A stretch of 64,000 bases of DNA, taken from the NCBI RefSeq assembly GCF_000712165.1, contig NZ_KL544010.1, forward strand, positions 225,116-289,115, in the 5' to 3' direction. Positions within the stretch are counted from its first letter, which is position 1. The number at the start of each line of letters is the position of its first letter. Under the pieces are notes generated by a model. The model saw only the letters and a program-made list of their open reading frames with translations, had not been told where the DNA came from and ran no database searches. This document shows positions 54,080 to 64,000 of the stretch, in pieces. The DNA is from Ureaplasma canigenitalium ATCC 51252 (GTDB lineage Bacteria; Bacillota_I; Bacilli_A; Mycoplasmatales; Mycoplasmoidaceae). A program made the translations under genes and the position numbers.

Positions 54080-55423
54080 ATGGCCAAAAAATTAGTAAAT
54101 GATCAAGCTGAAATATCAGATGAGATTAAGAGTCAAATTAAACTAAGTTTTAAGGACGAATTTTTGGTTTCTTTTACCCTTTCTGAAAAAGAAGCCGGAA
54201 TTTTTGAAAGTCGTAACTTAAAGAATAACGACACAAGGGATCCTGAGTTAATTTTAATTAGTGTTCTTCAAGATTTAAGTAAGAAAAAACGTGTAAAGAA
54301 CGAAATTAAATTTGTTAAATTACAATCATATTTTTCGCATCTAAACCTAAAAGATGAACAATTTAACGAAATTGTTGAAGTTCTTGGTAAAGTCGGGGTC
54401 AAAGTATCTGATTTCGACCTTTCCCTTCGCTCATTAAGTCGTAATGTAAGAAAAAAAGATGAGTACGGAATTGATGATACTGTTGAAATTTCTGCTTATA
54501 AAATCGGTTTTAGTTCATCAACTTCAGAAAAAGTAGATGATGGTATCAAGGCTTATCTTGGAGTTCTTGGTGAGAGTAAAATGCTTCGTCACGCTGAAGA
54601 AGTTGAGTATGCAAAAATGGCATGTGATGAAGATCCTGAAATCGCAAAGATTGGACGACATCAACTTTACACTTCTAACCTACGACTTGTCACTAGTATT
54701 GCTAAAAAATACTTAAACCGTGGACTTGAACTCGAAGATTTAATTCAAGAAGGTTCAACCGGTCTATTAAAAGCAATTGATAAGTTTGATTATAGTAAGG
54801 GGCATAAATTCTCAACATATGCAACTTGATGAATTCGCCAAAGTATTACAAGAGCTATCGCAGATCAAGCCCGTCAAATTAGAATCCCTGTTCATATGGT
54901 TGAAGTTATTAATAAATTAACAAAAGCTGAACGTAGTCTTCTGCAAGAACTAGGTCGTGATCCAACCGCCGAGGAAATTGCAAACTTAATGAACACTACG
55001 ATCATTAAGAAAGACGACAAAAATGCTCTAATGACCGCTCAGCGTGTTGTTGAAATTAAAAAGCTAAACATCGATCCTGTTTCACTTGATAAGCAAATCG
55101 GTCACGATGAAGAATCACAATTTAGTGATTTCATATCTGACGATGAAATCATTTCACCAATCAAGTACACTGAACGTAAAGCATTAAACGAACAAATCAA
55201 CGAAATCTTCCGTAAAGTTCTTCTTCCAAAAGAAGAAGAAATCATTAAAGCCCGATTTGGTCTGGCTCCATACGAACGTCCTTACACCCTTGAAGAAGTG
55301 GGAGAAATGCACGGTTTTACCCGGGAACGTGCCCGACAAATTGAATCAAAAGCACTTCGCAAACTTAAACATCCTTCTAAAACAACAAAACTCCGTTCAT
55401 TCATCGATGCTACTGAAAAATAA
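54080..55423 (+). CDS. rpoD: Primary sigma factor RpoD (sigma-70)
   Basis: This is a 447-aa housekeeping sigma factor. The N-terminal ~150 residues are lineage-specific. Region 1.2/2.1 is at about 165-200 and region 2 includes [37 protein letters not shown], then [21 protein letters not shown] (TGA-TGA read as Trp-Trp), form the -10 recognition helix. Region 4 has [25 protein letters not shown] (the -35 recognition helix-turn-helix). ATG 54080 is favoured by GGAG; ATG 54065 would place it inside the gene. It overlaps trmK by 17 bases. Confidence 0.96.
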
Positions 55424-56072
55424 ACGTTTATTAAAAATTGCCTCTCTCATTGACAATGCTAATTGCATTATTGACGTCGGGTGTGATCATTGTCTCCTTG
55501 ACATTGAACTAATACGAAGTAAAAAAACATATTTTGCTCTCCCGATTGACATTAACTATGAACCGCTACAGTCTGGGATTAGGAACATTAAAAAATACGG
55601 TCTCATAGATCGTATTTTTCCGTTAGTTAATGATGGTTTAAAAAACCTATCATCCACTATCATCTTTGATTATTTAATCATTGCGGGGCTTGGAAGCAAT
55701 AAAATTATTGATATTATAAAAAATCATCATTTATCAATTAAAAACTATATTCTTCAAAGCAACAACAATCCTTATTTGTTACAAGAAGAAATGGAAAAAT
55801 TAGGATTCAAAAAAATTAGTTCGCACATTGTATATGAGAATAAAATATACTATTTCATCTTTCACTACCAAAAAGATAATCGAAAAACGGATAGGATAAT
55901 TTTTAATAGGTATATTGACAACGATTTATTAGATAATTATAAAGATATATACATTGAATATTTAAAGGATAGGATGTCTTTTTATTCTACAATAAATATA
56001 TCTAAAGTAAGTTCCAAACTAAAAAACGAATACCAGGCAATAAAGGATTTTTTACATAAATATGAAAACTAA
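55407..56072 (+). CDS. trmK: tRNA (adenine22-N1)-methyltransferase TrmK
   Basis: This 221-aa SAM-dependent enzyme methylates A22 of t[14 protein letters not shown] at the start and IIDVGCDHCLLDIELI (SAM-binding loop) at ~25-40 match the TrmK family, as do LIIAGLGSNKIIDII and LQSNNNPYLLQEEMEKLGF. It overlaps rpoD upstream and the Nif3 gene downstream; the order rpoD-trmK-nif3 is common in Firmicutes and Mollicutes. The usual AGMGG motif reads AGLGS here. Confidence 0.88.
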   Translation: MLLKNKRLLKIASLIDNANCIIDVGCDHCLLDIELIRSKKTYFALPIDINYEPLQSGIRNIKKYGLIDRIFPLVNDGLKNLSSTIIFDYLIIAGLGSNKIIDIIKNHHLSIKNYILQSNNNPYLLQEEMEKLGFKKISSHIVYENKIYYFIFHYQKDNRKTDRIIFNRYIDNDLLDNYKDIYIEYLKDRMSFYSTINISKVSSKLKNEYQAIKDFLHKYEN

Positions 56073-56829
56073 TGAAATCTTAAAAACATTATACGATAGT
56101 TTCAAAATCAAAGATGGTGAAGAATGAGACACTAATGGGATTATTTTTGATTTTGATTTAGACATCAAAAAAATCTTAATTACCCTTGAATTAACAACTT
56201 CAATTGTCGATAGTGCAATTAAGGATAATGTAAACTTAATCATCACCCACCATCCTCTTAAAACAGAAGTAAAAGATGATGAAACAAAAGATTGATTCAT
56301 CAATACTACGTTAATCGAAAAAATTAAAAGTCATCAGATATCTGTTATTTCCCTACATACGGCTTTTGATCAAGTTAGTCAATCAATTACTCATAAATTC
56401 GCTAAATTAATCGAACTAATTAATATCAAACAAGATCCCAACAACAAGTATGTCTTTACCGGTGAAAGTAAGTCAGAATTTGGTCAAGACTTCTGAGCTA
56501 GAAAAATAAGAGGAGATCTTGGTTCACCGATGATTACCGCTAGTGATAAATTCCGAACTAAGAAAATCCACAAGTTCGCACTTGTCGCTGGAAGTGGGTT
56601 CCGTTTTAGTGATTATATTTTTAAAAACCACGACATCGATGTCTTCTTAACAAGTGATCTGAAATACCACGACTGAATTGAAGCAAACGAAAAAAACTAC
56701 AACATAATGGATGTCCACCATTTATCTGAATATAATTTCGTTGACATCATTTACGATTTCTTAATAAAGAAAATAAGCGGGGTTGATTTACTTAAAGCCG
56801 AAGTTCCATTAAGACTTGCTTTCTATTAA
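56062..56829 (+). CDS. Nif3/DUF34 family protein
   Basis: This is a 255-aa protein with the conserved dimetal-site motifs of the Nif3 family: NLIITHHPL at ~75, SLHTAFD at ~110, and late DLKYHDW and DVHHLSEY. The role is not settled; the family has been linked to GTP cyclohydrolase-like or metal-handling functions. It overlaps trmK by 11 bases and is last in the rpoD-trmK-nif3 operon. Confidence 0.9.
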
Positions 56830-56850
56830 AATAAAAGGTTTGATGGAGCG

Positions 56851-56882
56851 AAAAAACACACGAGATGTTTCGTGTGTTTTTT
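56851..56882. terminator. Bidirectional terminator between Nif3 and DUF2188 genes
   Basis: CACACGA (56857-56863) and TCGTGTG (56870-56876), extended by A and T runs. It touches the stop codon of the minus-strand gene. Confidence 0.8.
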
Positions 56883-57135
56883 AATTGCTTCGGTAGTTTC
56901 GCACTTCTTGGATTTGGCCAGTCTTACTTTGAATGTATACGACAGCTTCTTGATTACGACCAAGTGTCTTAATGTACTCAATCGCTTCTTTTTTCGTGGT
57001 AGTCACCTTAGAAGGTTTAAGACCACCTTTTTTCATAATCTTTCATCCATTATCTCCATTCGGAGATAGGTAATAAACTACTTTACTTGTAGCAGTTTTG
57101 TCAGTTTTTGTTTCTTTTTTTGTTGTCTCTGCCAT
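56881..57135 (-). CDS. DUF2188 domain protein
   Basis: This encodes an 84-aa soluble protein. After a Lys/Thr-rich leader, residues ~20-80 read VVYYLSPNGDNGWKIMKKGGLKPSKVTTTKKEAIEYI..., with a C-terminal IQSKTGQIQEV. This is the pattern of DUF2188 (a short beta-alpha repeat of unknown function). AGGAAG precedes the ATG. One TGA is Trp. It is too short to score in some gene finders and is masked by an antisense ORF. Confidence 0.8.
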
Positions 57136-57198
57136 AAAAATACTTCCTATTATTTACTTATATTTTAATAAATAAAGGAAAAAAAGTAAGTTACAACA

Positions 57199-58941
57199 CT
57201 ACTTTAAAACAAGAAAATTAATTCTAAAACTACCAACGGTACCAAAATTGATTTCTTTATCAAAGATAAATGATACCTTAATCGCGATGTTTTTGCGTTC
57301 ATCCCAACTAATTTCAATACCCTTGATGTCATCAGGTGGTGGAAGTTGACCATGAGTTTTATTAAGAGTTTCCGTGTCAATTAACTTCTTAATAAATTGA
57401 TAGAAAGTGGTAATTAAATCGTTAAAGTCAGCATTGCTTCCTTCATTAATAAAATCACTATCCTTCCGGTAAGCATAAATTTTATCAACCACTTTATTAC
57501 GTTGATATTTCTCATTTTTTAAATCAGCAAGATACTTCAAGTAAATTTCCTTGTTTTTAGGACTAATATTTTCTTCAAGAATACTTGTTGTATAGTTACG
57601 ATCAAGGAAGGTTAAATCATTAGCAGTAAAAGCAAGGTAGTTCTTTAACAAATCTTGTGATAAATCTTTTTTATTTGACGAACTCCAGAAAATTGGTGTG
57701 AAATTACCATAGAAAATACTGCGCTTATTAATTAGGTTAAATCCTCCCCAATAAATACCAATAATATTGTTATTCTTATCAATTACCGGACTACCTGAAG
57801 CACCAGGACCAAGGTCGAAACCTTCAATTGGTACATCATACGAATGATAAGGGAAAACACCGGTCGTAAAACGGTCACGACCATTGTCACCTTTTCCCAC
57901 ATCCTTAATATTATTTTGATTCAATAATTTCGAACGATAATTAAAAACTATAGGATTATCAGCACGGTAGTTTTCCTGTGCACCAAACGAACTAGTATAG
58001 TTTGAATAATAAGATTTATATTGACGATAACGTGGTATTGAATCTTGTGGATTTCCCCTTCCTAGACTAGGATAACCACCTGAAAGGAAAATGGTTCGTT
58101 CTTCAACTAACTCGTTATTATAAGCATCACCAAAACTAACCCCTTTTTGTGGGTCAAATTCGCGGAAAGCACGAATTGCTTTTTTCTGAGCATCAGTCGG
58201 TCGAATTTTGATAATAGCAAGATCTGATGCATTAGTTAAATTAGTAAGGCCACGTTGTGCTCTAATTTTAGCTAAGTTATCACTATAAAATTTGGAAGCA
58301 TAATCTTTAATTCCAACAGGAGCTATAGCAAAAGTACCTGGGGTTTTGTCAGCTAAAAATCACTCATCAAGAATTGAAGTTTCCCTATTTGAAGCATTAG
58401 CTTGAGTTCTTGTGAAGCGATTAATTCTATTATTACCATAGCTAGCGGTAAGTCGCGGATCGTGGTTCTTATCATTAATATTAATAGACCCCAAACTTAG
58501 TTCAACATTTTGCCGTGCTGAACTAACTGCGTTTATGACATGGATGTTAGTCGCAATATAAAAAGTCTTTACATCGTCAATGGTTGCTTGGTCATAATCC
58601 ATATTCGGATTATTGAGACTAAAATCAAAAATTCATCCCGTACCAAAAATACTAATACCGTTCGTGTTATTTAACGGAATAGTAAACTTCAATGAAATCG
58701 CTTTCTTATTAAGACTACTTGTGTTTTTATCAACTTGACTGTGTGAGTGAAGCAATCCAGCATTTGGTAATTTAAGAATCGAATTTGTATTACCAGAACC
58801 GGGATTTGGTACCGGAGCAATTGGAGCTGGTTGTTCTTGAAATGGTCTAAGAAAGAAGCAACCACTTACTCCTAGAGCAACAACTCCGGTCGTCAATAAT
58901 CCTAGGGTACTTAGGAAAATAGCTTTGCTTTTCTTTGCCAT
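57199..58941 (-). CDS. DUF31 (MIP-like) trypsin-fold serine protease lipoprotein
   Basis: This is a 580-aa lipoprotein with signal peptide and lipobox GVSGC at ~28, then a Pro-rich linker. It has the DUF31 protease plan: GTGWIFDF then FYIATNIHVI with His134, NASDLAIIKI with Asp240, and GPGASGSPVID with Ser384. This order matches the catalytic triad of trypsin-like enzymes. In other mycoplasmas the DUF31 protein MIP cleaves immunoglobulin held by its partner MIB. No MIB-like gene is seen next to this one. AAAGGTGG before the ATG is a strong ribosome site. Substrate is inferred. Confidence 0.85.
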
Positions 58942-59045
58942 AAAACCACCTTTATTTATAATATTTATTTTAAATAAATTTATAAATCACTGCTCATTTT
59001 TTTAAGGATTAAAATATTAGCAATTTAGTGAATTATTGTAAGAGA

Positions 59046-59089
59046 AAAATAAGCAATTTAACCGATTAAATCCTAAAATTGCTTATTTT
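59046..59089 (-). terminator. Terminator of AlwI-like restriction gene
   Basis: AAAATAAGCAATTT (59046-59059) and AAATTGCTTATTTT (59076-59089) form a perfect 14-bp stem. On the minus strand it ends in a T run, 15 bases after the stop. Confidence 0.8.
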
Positions 59090-59103
59090 GTTGTTCTCCA
59101 TTA

Positions 59104-60696
59104 TTAATTTTGGGTCAATATTTCCTGAATGAACATATCAGATTCATCGGATAAATCCTTAAAGGTACATAGGTTAAAGAGATTATCAGGAATATCTACC
59201 TTTTTCTCTGCATTACTTATTTTTTTATCCTTCATAAAATGGTCTTTATAACAAGTCTTCATTATTGAATTAATCATTTTATAAGGATTTAAGTTATTAG
59301 GATTTCTTGATTTTTTGTCAAAAAAAGAAACAATAATCAAGTGCGGGGAAGTTTTCTCGGTATTGATTCGGTTGTCTTTTATGTAACCAAAAATATGATT
59401 AACGCAACTCCAGGCTTCATTTTTAAAAAATTCCTTGGGTGTTTGATGGATAGTAGTTTCAACACTAATCACATTTTTTTCACTCTGGTAAATAAAATCT
59501 GAAGTTCCTCCTGGAGCTGGCGATGTAGGATAAAGATCAGGGCTCATTTTGGTTTTACAGTACTTACTAAATTCATTTGGTGGAATCGTTAAATTATAAC
59601 CAAAGTAAAGGTTAACGAAATATTCAGCGATAGTTGCATTAGGAATATCTTTAATCGCTGTAAAATCACGTCCATCCTTAAACTCATATTTTTTGACGTT
59701 AACAGATTGTAGAGTCTTTTTTACTTGTTCGAAAGTAAAAGGATATTCCTTAATTTCTTCAACATTCATTTGAAAATAAATCGCACCATTTTCATCTTTC
59801 ATTAAGCATGGATTCTCATATTGATTAACAAACTTTTTGTCCTTATTTTTTCATAAACAAAACTCGTTCAATCAGCGACCAAGCAGATCAAAATATTCCT
59901 TATAGATTAGTTTATGAAGCTTGTTATGAATGATTGTTTGAAAGAAAGTAGAAAGGTCAAATTGTCTTATCCGTTTAATGAATTCATCCTTCTTTTCCTT
60001 CTTTTTGTTGTTACTAATTGTATCAAGAAGATGGTTCTTAGAAGCATCAAATGAATAATCAGATAAATCATTTAAACTAATGCTAGATATCGTCCCATTA
60101 ATTATTCGTTCGTAAATCATACGGTAATAATGAATATTTTTTGGCGGTTTTTTAAAGGTTGAATTTTTGATAAAATCGAATTGTTGGTCTTCTTGCAGAT
60201 TCTTAATTTCTGCTTCAACAATCACTTGAAAAGAAATACGATGATAGAGTTCAGCAAAGTCTTCATCTTCCTCAATGCAGAAAAAAGTTAACATAAGTTT
60301 TTCATACTCAACTCGGCTGCTTTTTTCCTTTGCTTGATAAAGAAAATCAACCATCTTTCGGAAGGGGAAATAATTGTCATACAATGACTTGAAAAATGAA
60401 GAAAAATTGTAATCAATATCATCTATGGTTTGATAAACACCCAACTCATTTTTTTTGACCAATCCATAACTTTCTAGTCTGTTAAAAATCATTGAAAGAC
60501 GTTCTATTTTATCGTTCTTCTGGTAACAATAAATCCTTTCTTCATTACATCAATCAATAAAATTTTGATGCTGTTCCTTATAACTTGTCACACCCTTTTG
60601 TCGACTTAGTCAATCTAGAAGTGCTAAGTATGTATTAACCTGTTTTTCAACACGAAATTCAGTTCCACCAAGTTTATTAAAAGAACTAGTTTTCAT
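59104..60696 (-). CDS. AlwI/PleI-type Type IIS restriction endonuclease
   Basis: This is a 530-aa soluble protein in one frame with TGA-Trp. The N-terminal ~350 residues would contain the DNA-recognition part. Residues ~395-425 read APGGTSDFIY then VISVETTIHQTPKEF, with Asp400 and Glu413. This is the pattern (D...VExT) I know from the AlwI, MlyI and PleI group of Type IIS enzymes, which cut outside an asymmetric site. The ATG lies 11 bases inside the methyltransferase end, so R may be translationally coupled to it. Family call is moderate; recognition site unknown. Confidence 0.65.
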
Positions 60697-61351
60697 AGTT
60701 AGTAATAAAAACCTCATCATCGGTTTCTTTACTCTTTCGTTGGTAGTTTGAGTTTTTATAGGAAATATTTAAGTGGTGGACTTTATATTTTTCGCTGAAT
60801 GATATTAATAATTCGTTTTTCAAACCCTTAGATTGAAAAACATTTGATAAGGCTCAACGGAACCCTTTTTCGTTTAGAAAATCAAGTAATAAATAAAGAT
60901 CTTTTTCGTCATTTGTTGATCAATTAGCATTATATGAAGCATTAGTAATTAAATAAGGTGGATCAAAATAAAGGAAGTCATCTTGCTTTATTGTTCCTGA
61001 TTCGACTAAGGAGTATAAATACCGAAAATCATTAGAAGTAAACGATATGTTTCTCCCTTTTAAGGTATTAACAAACTTCTTTAGATGCAGTAACCGACAC
61101 GGATTTAAATCTTGCTTACCAATTGGTATATTAAATTCGTTTTTACTATTAAATCGTATTTGACTATTAAACCCATAGATGACCAGAAGGAGAAGCATTA
61201 TTTTTCCTTCAAAACTATCCTTATTCGAAAGAGCATTGTAGTCATCTTTAAGGATATTGTAATTTCTTTTATTTAATTCCCGGTCACCAGTATTACCCTT
61301 TTGTAAGTTATATCTAGATATATATATATATATATGACATAATTTTTTCAA
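60686..61351 (-). CDS. Fused DNA methyltransferase, C-terminal segment (out of frame at (AT)9)
   Basis: This is 221 codons from an internal ATG at 61351, in a different frame from the N-terminal part. It carries the rest of a Dam-like (D12 class) N6-adenine methyltransferase: FGFNSQIRFNSKNEFNIPIGK-type block (here VIYGFNSQIRFN), FLYFDPPYL, and a C-terminal helical end. The motif I half (FGGGGT) lies in the upstream frame, so this segment alone cannot be active. It ends at TAG 60686-60688, inside the restriction gene's start. Confidence 0.6.
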
Positions 61352-62282
61352 TTTTTGTTTCGGCTAGAAATGCTACAAGTTTGGTTACATCAGTATTTAT
61401 ATCATTATAAAGATATTGGTTCGCAACGACATTCGCAATCATTGTTCCTCCGCCACCAAAAACATCATAGAATGAGTTAATGTTTGTTGGAAGAAGATGA
61501 AAAATTTGAGTTAATACTTTATATTTATCACCAAGATAATAAAGCGGACTTCGAACGACATTCATTATGCTTTTTTTAAGATGGTTTTGCTTTTGCTCCG
61601 CAACTCTTTTTTTCATATCAAAAAAGTACTTTTCATCAAGTTCACAACCAATAGCTACCCGGTTAGTTAACATTGATGAAATTAAAGATGAACCGCTCCC
61701 AGAGAAGGGATCAAAAATCAAATCCCCTTCGTTTGTATGAACATTAATAATGTTTTTTAGCATATCAACTGACTTTTGAGTTGGGTGAATTTTATCCTTA
61801 CTTTTCCCAACTACAGGAAATTTATAAAATGGTCGTAGGTACTTAGAGTTTTTTGGTTTATTAAAGGTTCATTTCTCACCTTTAGTTGCTCAAAGTGCGA
61901 ACTCAAAATCAGTTACATACCTGCGTTCAACATTGCGAGGCATTGGATTATTTTTAACCCACCGAATCAAATCTTTGACTTCCAATCCACATTCGGTAAT
62001 CACCTTAGCAATTTCACCAAGATTCTTGTAATCATTAAAGATGATTAAAGAACCTCCTTTCTTTAGCAAAGGAGTTATTTTCCTTATTCATTCAACCTGA
62101 TTAAACTGGTAATCTCATCGACCGAAATCAATTCCAGATCGACCGATACTCTTAAAATTATTAGGTCTTGAAATGTTGTAAGGTGGATCGGTAATAATCG
62201 CATCAAAAAGTTCTTGTCCATATTGCTTTTTAAGATACTCAATATAAGTTAAAGCATCAGTTCTTATAATGTAAATACTCAT
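61314..62282 (-). CDS. Fused two-domain DNA methyltransferase, N-terminal segment
   Basis: This encodes 322 aa and ends at TAG 61314-61316, just after the (AT)9 repeat. Residues 1-230 are a complete beta-class N4/N6 methyltransferase (ITDPPYNIS with Asp32; DPFSGSGSS with Phe193). Residues ~240-322 begin a second, Dam-like domain (PLYYLGDK, then FYDVFGGGGT with Phe275, YNDIN). Two-domain enzymes of this sort modify both strands of an asymmetric site, as M.FokI does. One extra AT unit would restore a 532-aa fusion. The start may be ATG 62282 or ATG 62303; neither has a ribosome site. Confidence 0.75.
61318..61335 (-). repeat. (AT)9 dinucleotide repeat at the frame break
   Basis: Eighteen bases of alternating A and T coincide exactly with the switch from the first to the second reading frame of the methyltransferase. 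Ten or seven units would put both parts in one frame. Confidence 0.9.
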
Positions 62283-62288
62283 AATGTT

Positions 62289-62302
62289 TGATGATATCAT
62301 CA
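62289..62302. promoter_or_regulatory. 14-bp perfect palindrome at the methyltransferase start
   Basis: TGATGATATCATCA sits 7 bases upstream of ATG 62282 and covers the alternative ATG. It could be an operator for self-control of the R-M locus, but this is inference. Confidence 0.35.
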
Positions 62303-62467
62303 TAAAAGTAATTTATGATGGCAACAATATGATTAGAACGAAAAAGTTAATAACTTTTTTACCTTTCTTTCTATTCTTGTCTATTATGCTATATTTTTTT
62401 GATTCACACCTAATAAATATTTATAATTTAGTTTACTAAATTAGTTTTGGTAATGAAAGGTTAAAAG

Positions 62468-64000
62468 ATGAAAAAAAGTAAAAAGGTACTTATTTCAACT
62501 TCCATCATTGGTTCTCTTCTTACAACAACAATACTTGCAAGTTGTGTTAGTCAAAAAAAGAGTATTAATGATTCGCAAATCAAAGAACTCGAACACATGG
62601 GAATAAAGGAAGAAGAAAACGGTAAGAAAGTTCCTGAAAAAAACGATAAAAATGGTAATTTGAAAAACGACCAGCAAAACTCAAAGATAGATGGTAAACA
62701 TGAGGATAACTCTTCAAAAGAAATGTCTAATCCACCGCACATTAATGAGAAGGATAGTGTTGAAGAATCAAAAAAAGATAATCATCATCGAGCACCTGAA
62801 GAATTACCAAAGAGAGACGGAAAGTTAAATAAACCTGATGTAAGTAAAGAAACACCAAATGACCATCAAAAGCAACCTATACCAAAACAACCTGAAGAGC
62901 ATCAAAACCCATTAGTTCCTGAAAAAAATTCTCCCGATAAAGACGAACAAGAGAAAATAGAAAAGCAAAACGAAGCATTAAATAACCTTAAAAACCAAGT
63001 AAAAGAACTAGTTAAAAAGATTAAGGATAAAACTGAACAAGAATCTTTTAATTCGCTCCTTGACAAGGCTAAAACAACCGATGAGATAAACGAGATAAAG
63101 ATAAGAGTCGACCAATCTCTTTTAAAACAAAAGAGTGATGAAGACAAATTTGAAAAGAAAAAGACAACTCTTATAAAAGAAATCGATGAAAATCTTAGTG
63201 ATATGAATCCTGAGAAGAAAGAGTTATTAAAAAATGTCGAGAGTGCTTTAACTTTTGATAATTTAATTACTTATGAAAATAAGTTCAATCAAATTGTCGA
63301 AAAGACAAGAGAAGAAATTAAAAAACACATTGACACTTTGACAGATAGTAGTCGAAAAGCAACCTTAAGATCAAGGGTAGATAGTCTTAAGAATGAACAT
63401 GAAATCCTAAAAATCTATAAAGAAGTCAGCATTTACAAAGAATATGAAGAATATGAGCCTAAGATTGATATAAGAAAAAATAACCGAAATAGCGATTTAG
63501 ATGGTACAGAGTTTGGTGAGTTCTTAAAAAAAGAGGGGGTAACAGATACTTTATTTCTAGCTGATGTTCATCCTTCTTTTAGAGATTTTTATCATTATGT
63601 TAACAAGGATGAAGATGTTGATACATGATTTCTAGAACACAAAGAAAACAATAACGAAGGGTGGTTTGATATCAACAAAGAATTTGCTCGTGGTGACAAC
63701 TTCCTTTGTGCAGCAGTTGTTGCTATCAATGCTATCCATTATTGAAGTTCAGTAAATAGTTTTTATATCGAAGAATACTTAAAAGACCCAAATAATGGTA
63801 TTGTAAAATTTGGCGATTTTAGAGAAGTCAATAAATTCTTTGAAAATAATAATGATGGTGTTAAAACTTTTACAGAAAACAGTAAATTGTTTGAAATGAT
63901 TAAAAATGTCTTCTCAGGTAAATTTGTTTATCCGCATAAACTTTTTGATACCTTAATAAATGGTTATGCCTATGATCCACTTGATTCTACACGAAACAAT
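62468..64000 (+). CDS. IdeS/Mac-like cysteine protease lipoprotein 2 (3' end outside window)
   Basis: This lipoprotein has a signal peptide and lipobox LASC near residue 26. AAAGG precedes ATG 62468. After a Lys/Asn/Pro-rich stalk (about 27-165) come three helical segments (about 170-335). Each ends like the three-helix GA/FIVAR modules of surface binding proteins (SLLDKAKTTDEINEI, LLKNVESALTFDNLITY, LRSRVDSLKNEHEILKI). The protease region begins at ~365: GDNFLCAAVVAINAIHYW with catalytic Cys414, matching the Cys motif of gene 1. The His and Asp motifs lie beyond the window end. It shares the layout of gene 1 but with the helical modules added. Substrate and binding partner are inferred. Confidence 0.75.

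Noticed and set aside
56872-57069. 65-aa plus-strand ORF after the Nif3 gene
   Set aside because: It is antisense to the DUF2188 gene, which has a ribosome site and family pattern.
63534-63538. G5 run in the second IdeS-like gene as a switching tract
   Set aside because: Five G is too short to expect frequent slippage.
1-64000. tRNA, rRNA or CRISPR arrays
   Set aside because: No cloverleaf or T-loop consensus, rRNA-like block or regularly spaced repeats were seen on either strand by eye.

Overview
The window comes from a wall-less bacterium of the class Mollicutes. TGA is read as tryptophan in almost every long gene, the DNA is very A+T-rich, intergenic spaces are short, and there are many lipobox lipoproteins. 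No rRNA or tRNA gene and no CRISPR array was seen. Genus is uncertain: the leucyl-tRNA synthetase keeps its editing domain, and the Nif3, TrmK and U32 genes are common to many mycoplasmas and ureaplasmas.

Left end (1-9005): two DNA-modification loci. The first is a Type III system with two tandem mod genes that share their ends but differ in the target-recognition region, followed by one res gene. The second is a C5-cytosine methyltransferase coupled to a restriction gene that is frameshifted at a run of seven A. Downstream lie a possible HNH protein and a small partner. From 9006 to 13286 there are degenerate remnants (one resembling an IS256-family transposase) around a very long membrane-anchored coiled-coil protein, also frameshifted in an A7 run.

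Middle (13287-34623): msrB, two paralogous modular lipoproteins under near-identical promoters, a DNase I-like lipoprotein, then core genes (rnhB, a DUF2130 gene, deoA, alaS-ruvX-leuS, dnaJ-grpE behind a CIRCE-like operator, and two U32 genes). Next comes a lipoprotein whose C-terminal half resembles the IdeS/Mac immunoglobulin-cleaving cysteine proteases. It carries a G9 tract upstream of its catalytic domain.

Right half (34870-57135): a large multidrug/flippase-like membrane protein with a long helical insert, another lipoprotein, an MFS-like transporter, lepA, a small EF-hand-like protein, an rRNA methylase, holA, an ECF transporter component, a NifU-like gene, udk, rpmF, two large unrecognised genes, then folD, rpoD, trmK and a Nif3 gene.

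Right end (57199-64000): a DUF31 (MIP-like) serine protease lipoprotein; an AlwI-like Type IIS restriction enzyme with a fused two-domain methyltransferase interrupted at an (AT)9 repeat; and a second, incomplete IdeS/Mac-like lipoprotein.

Two themes stand out. One is immune evasion by surface proteases of two unrelated families plus a nuclease. The other is switchable DNA modification and surface proteins, with homopolymer or dinucleotide tracts, or recombining duplicates, in several loci. All functional statements rest on reading the translated sequence; no database search was run.
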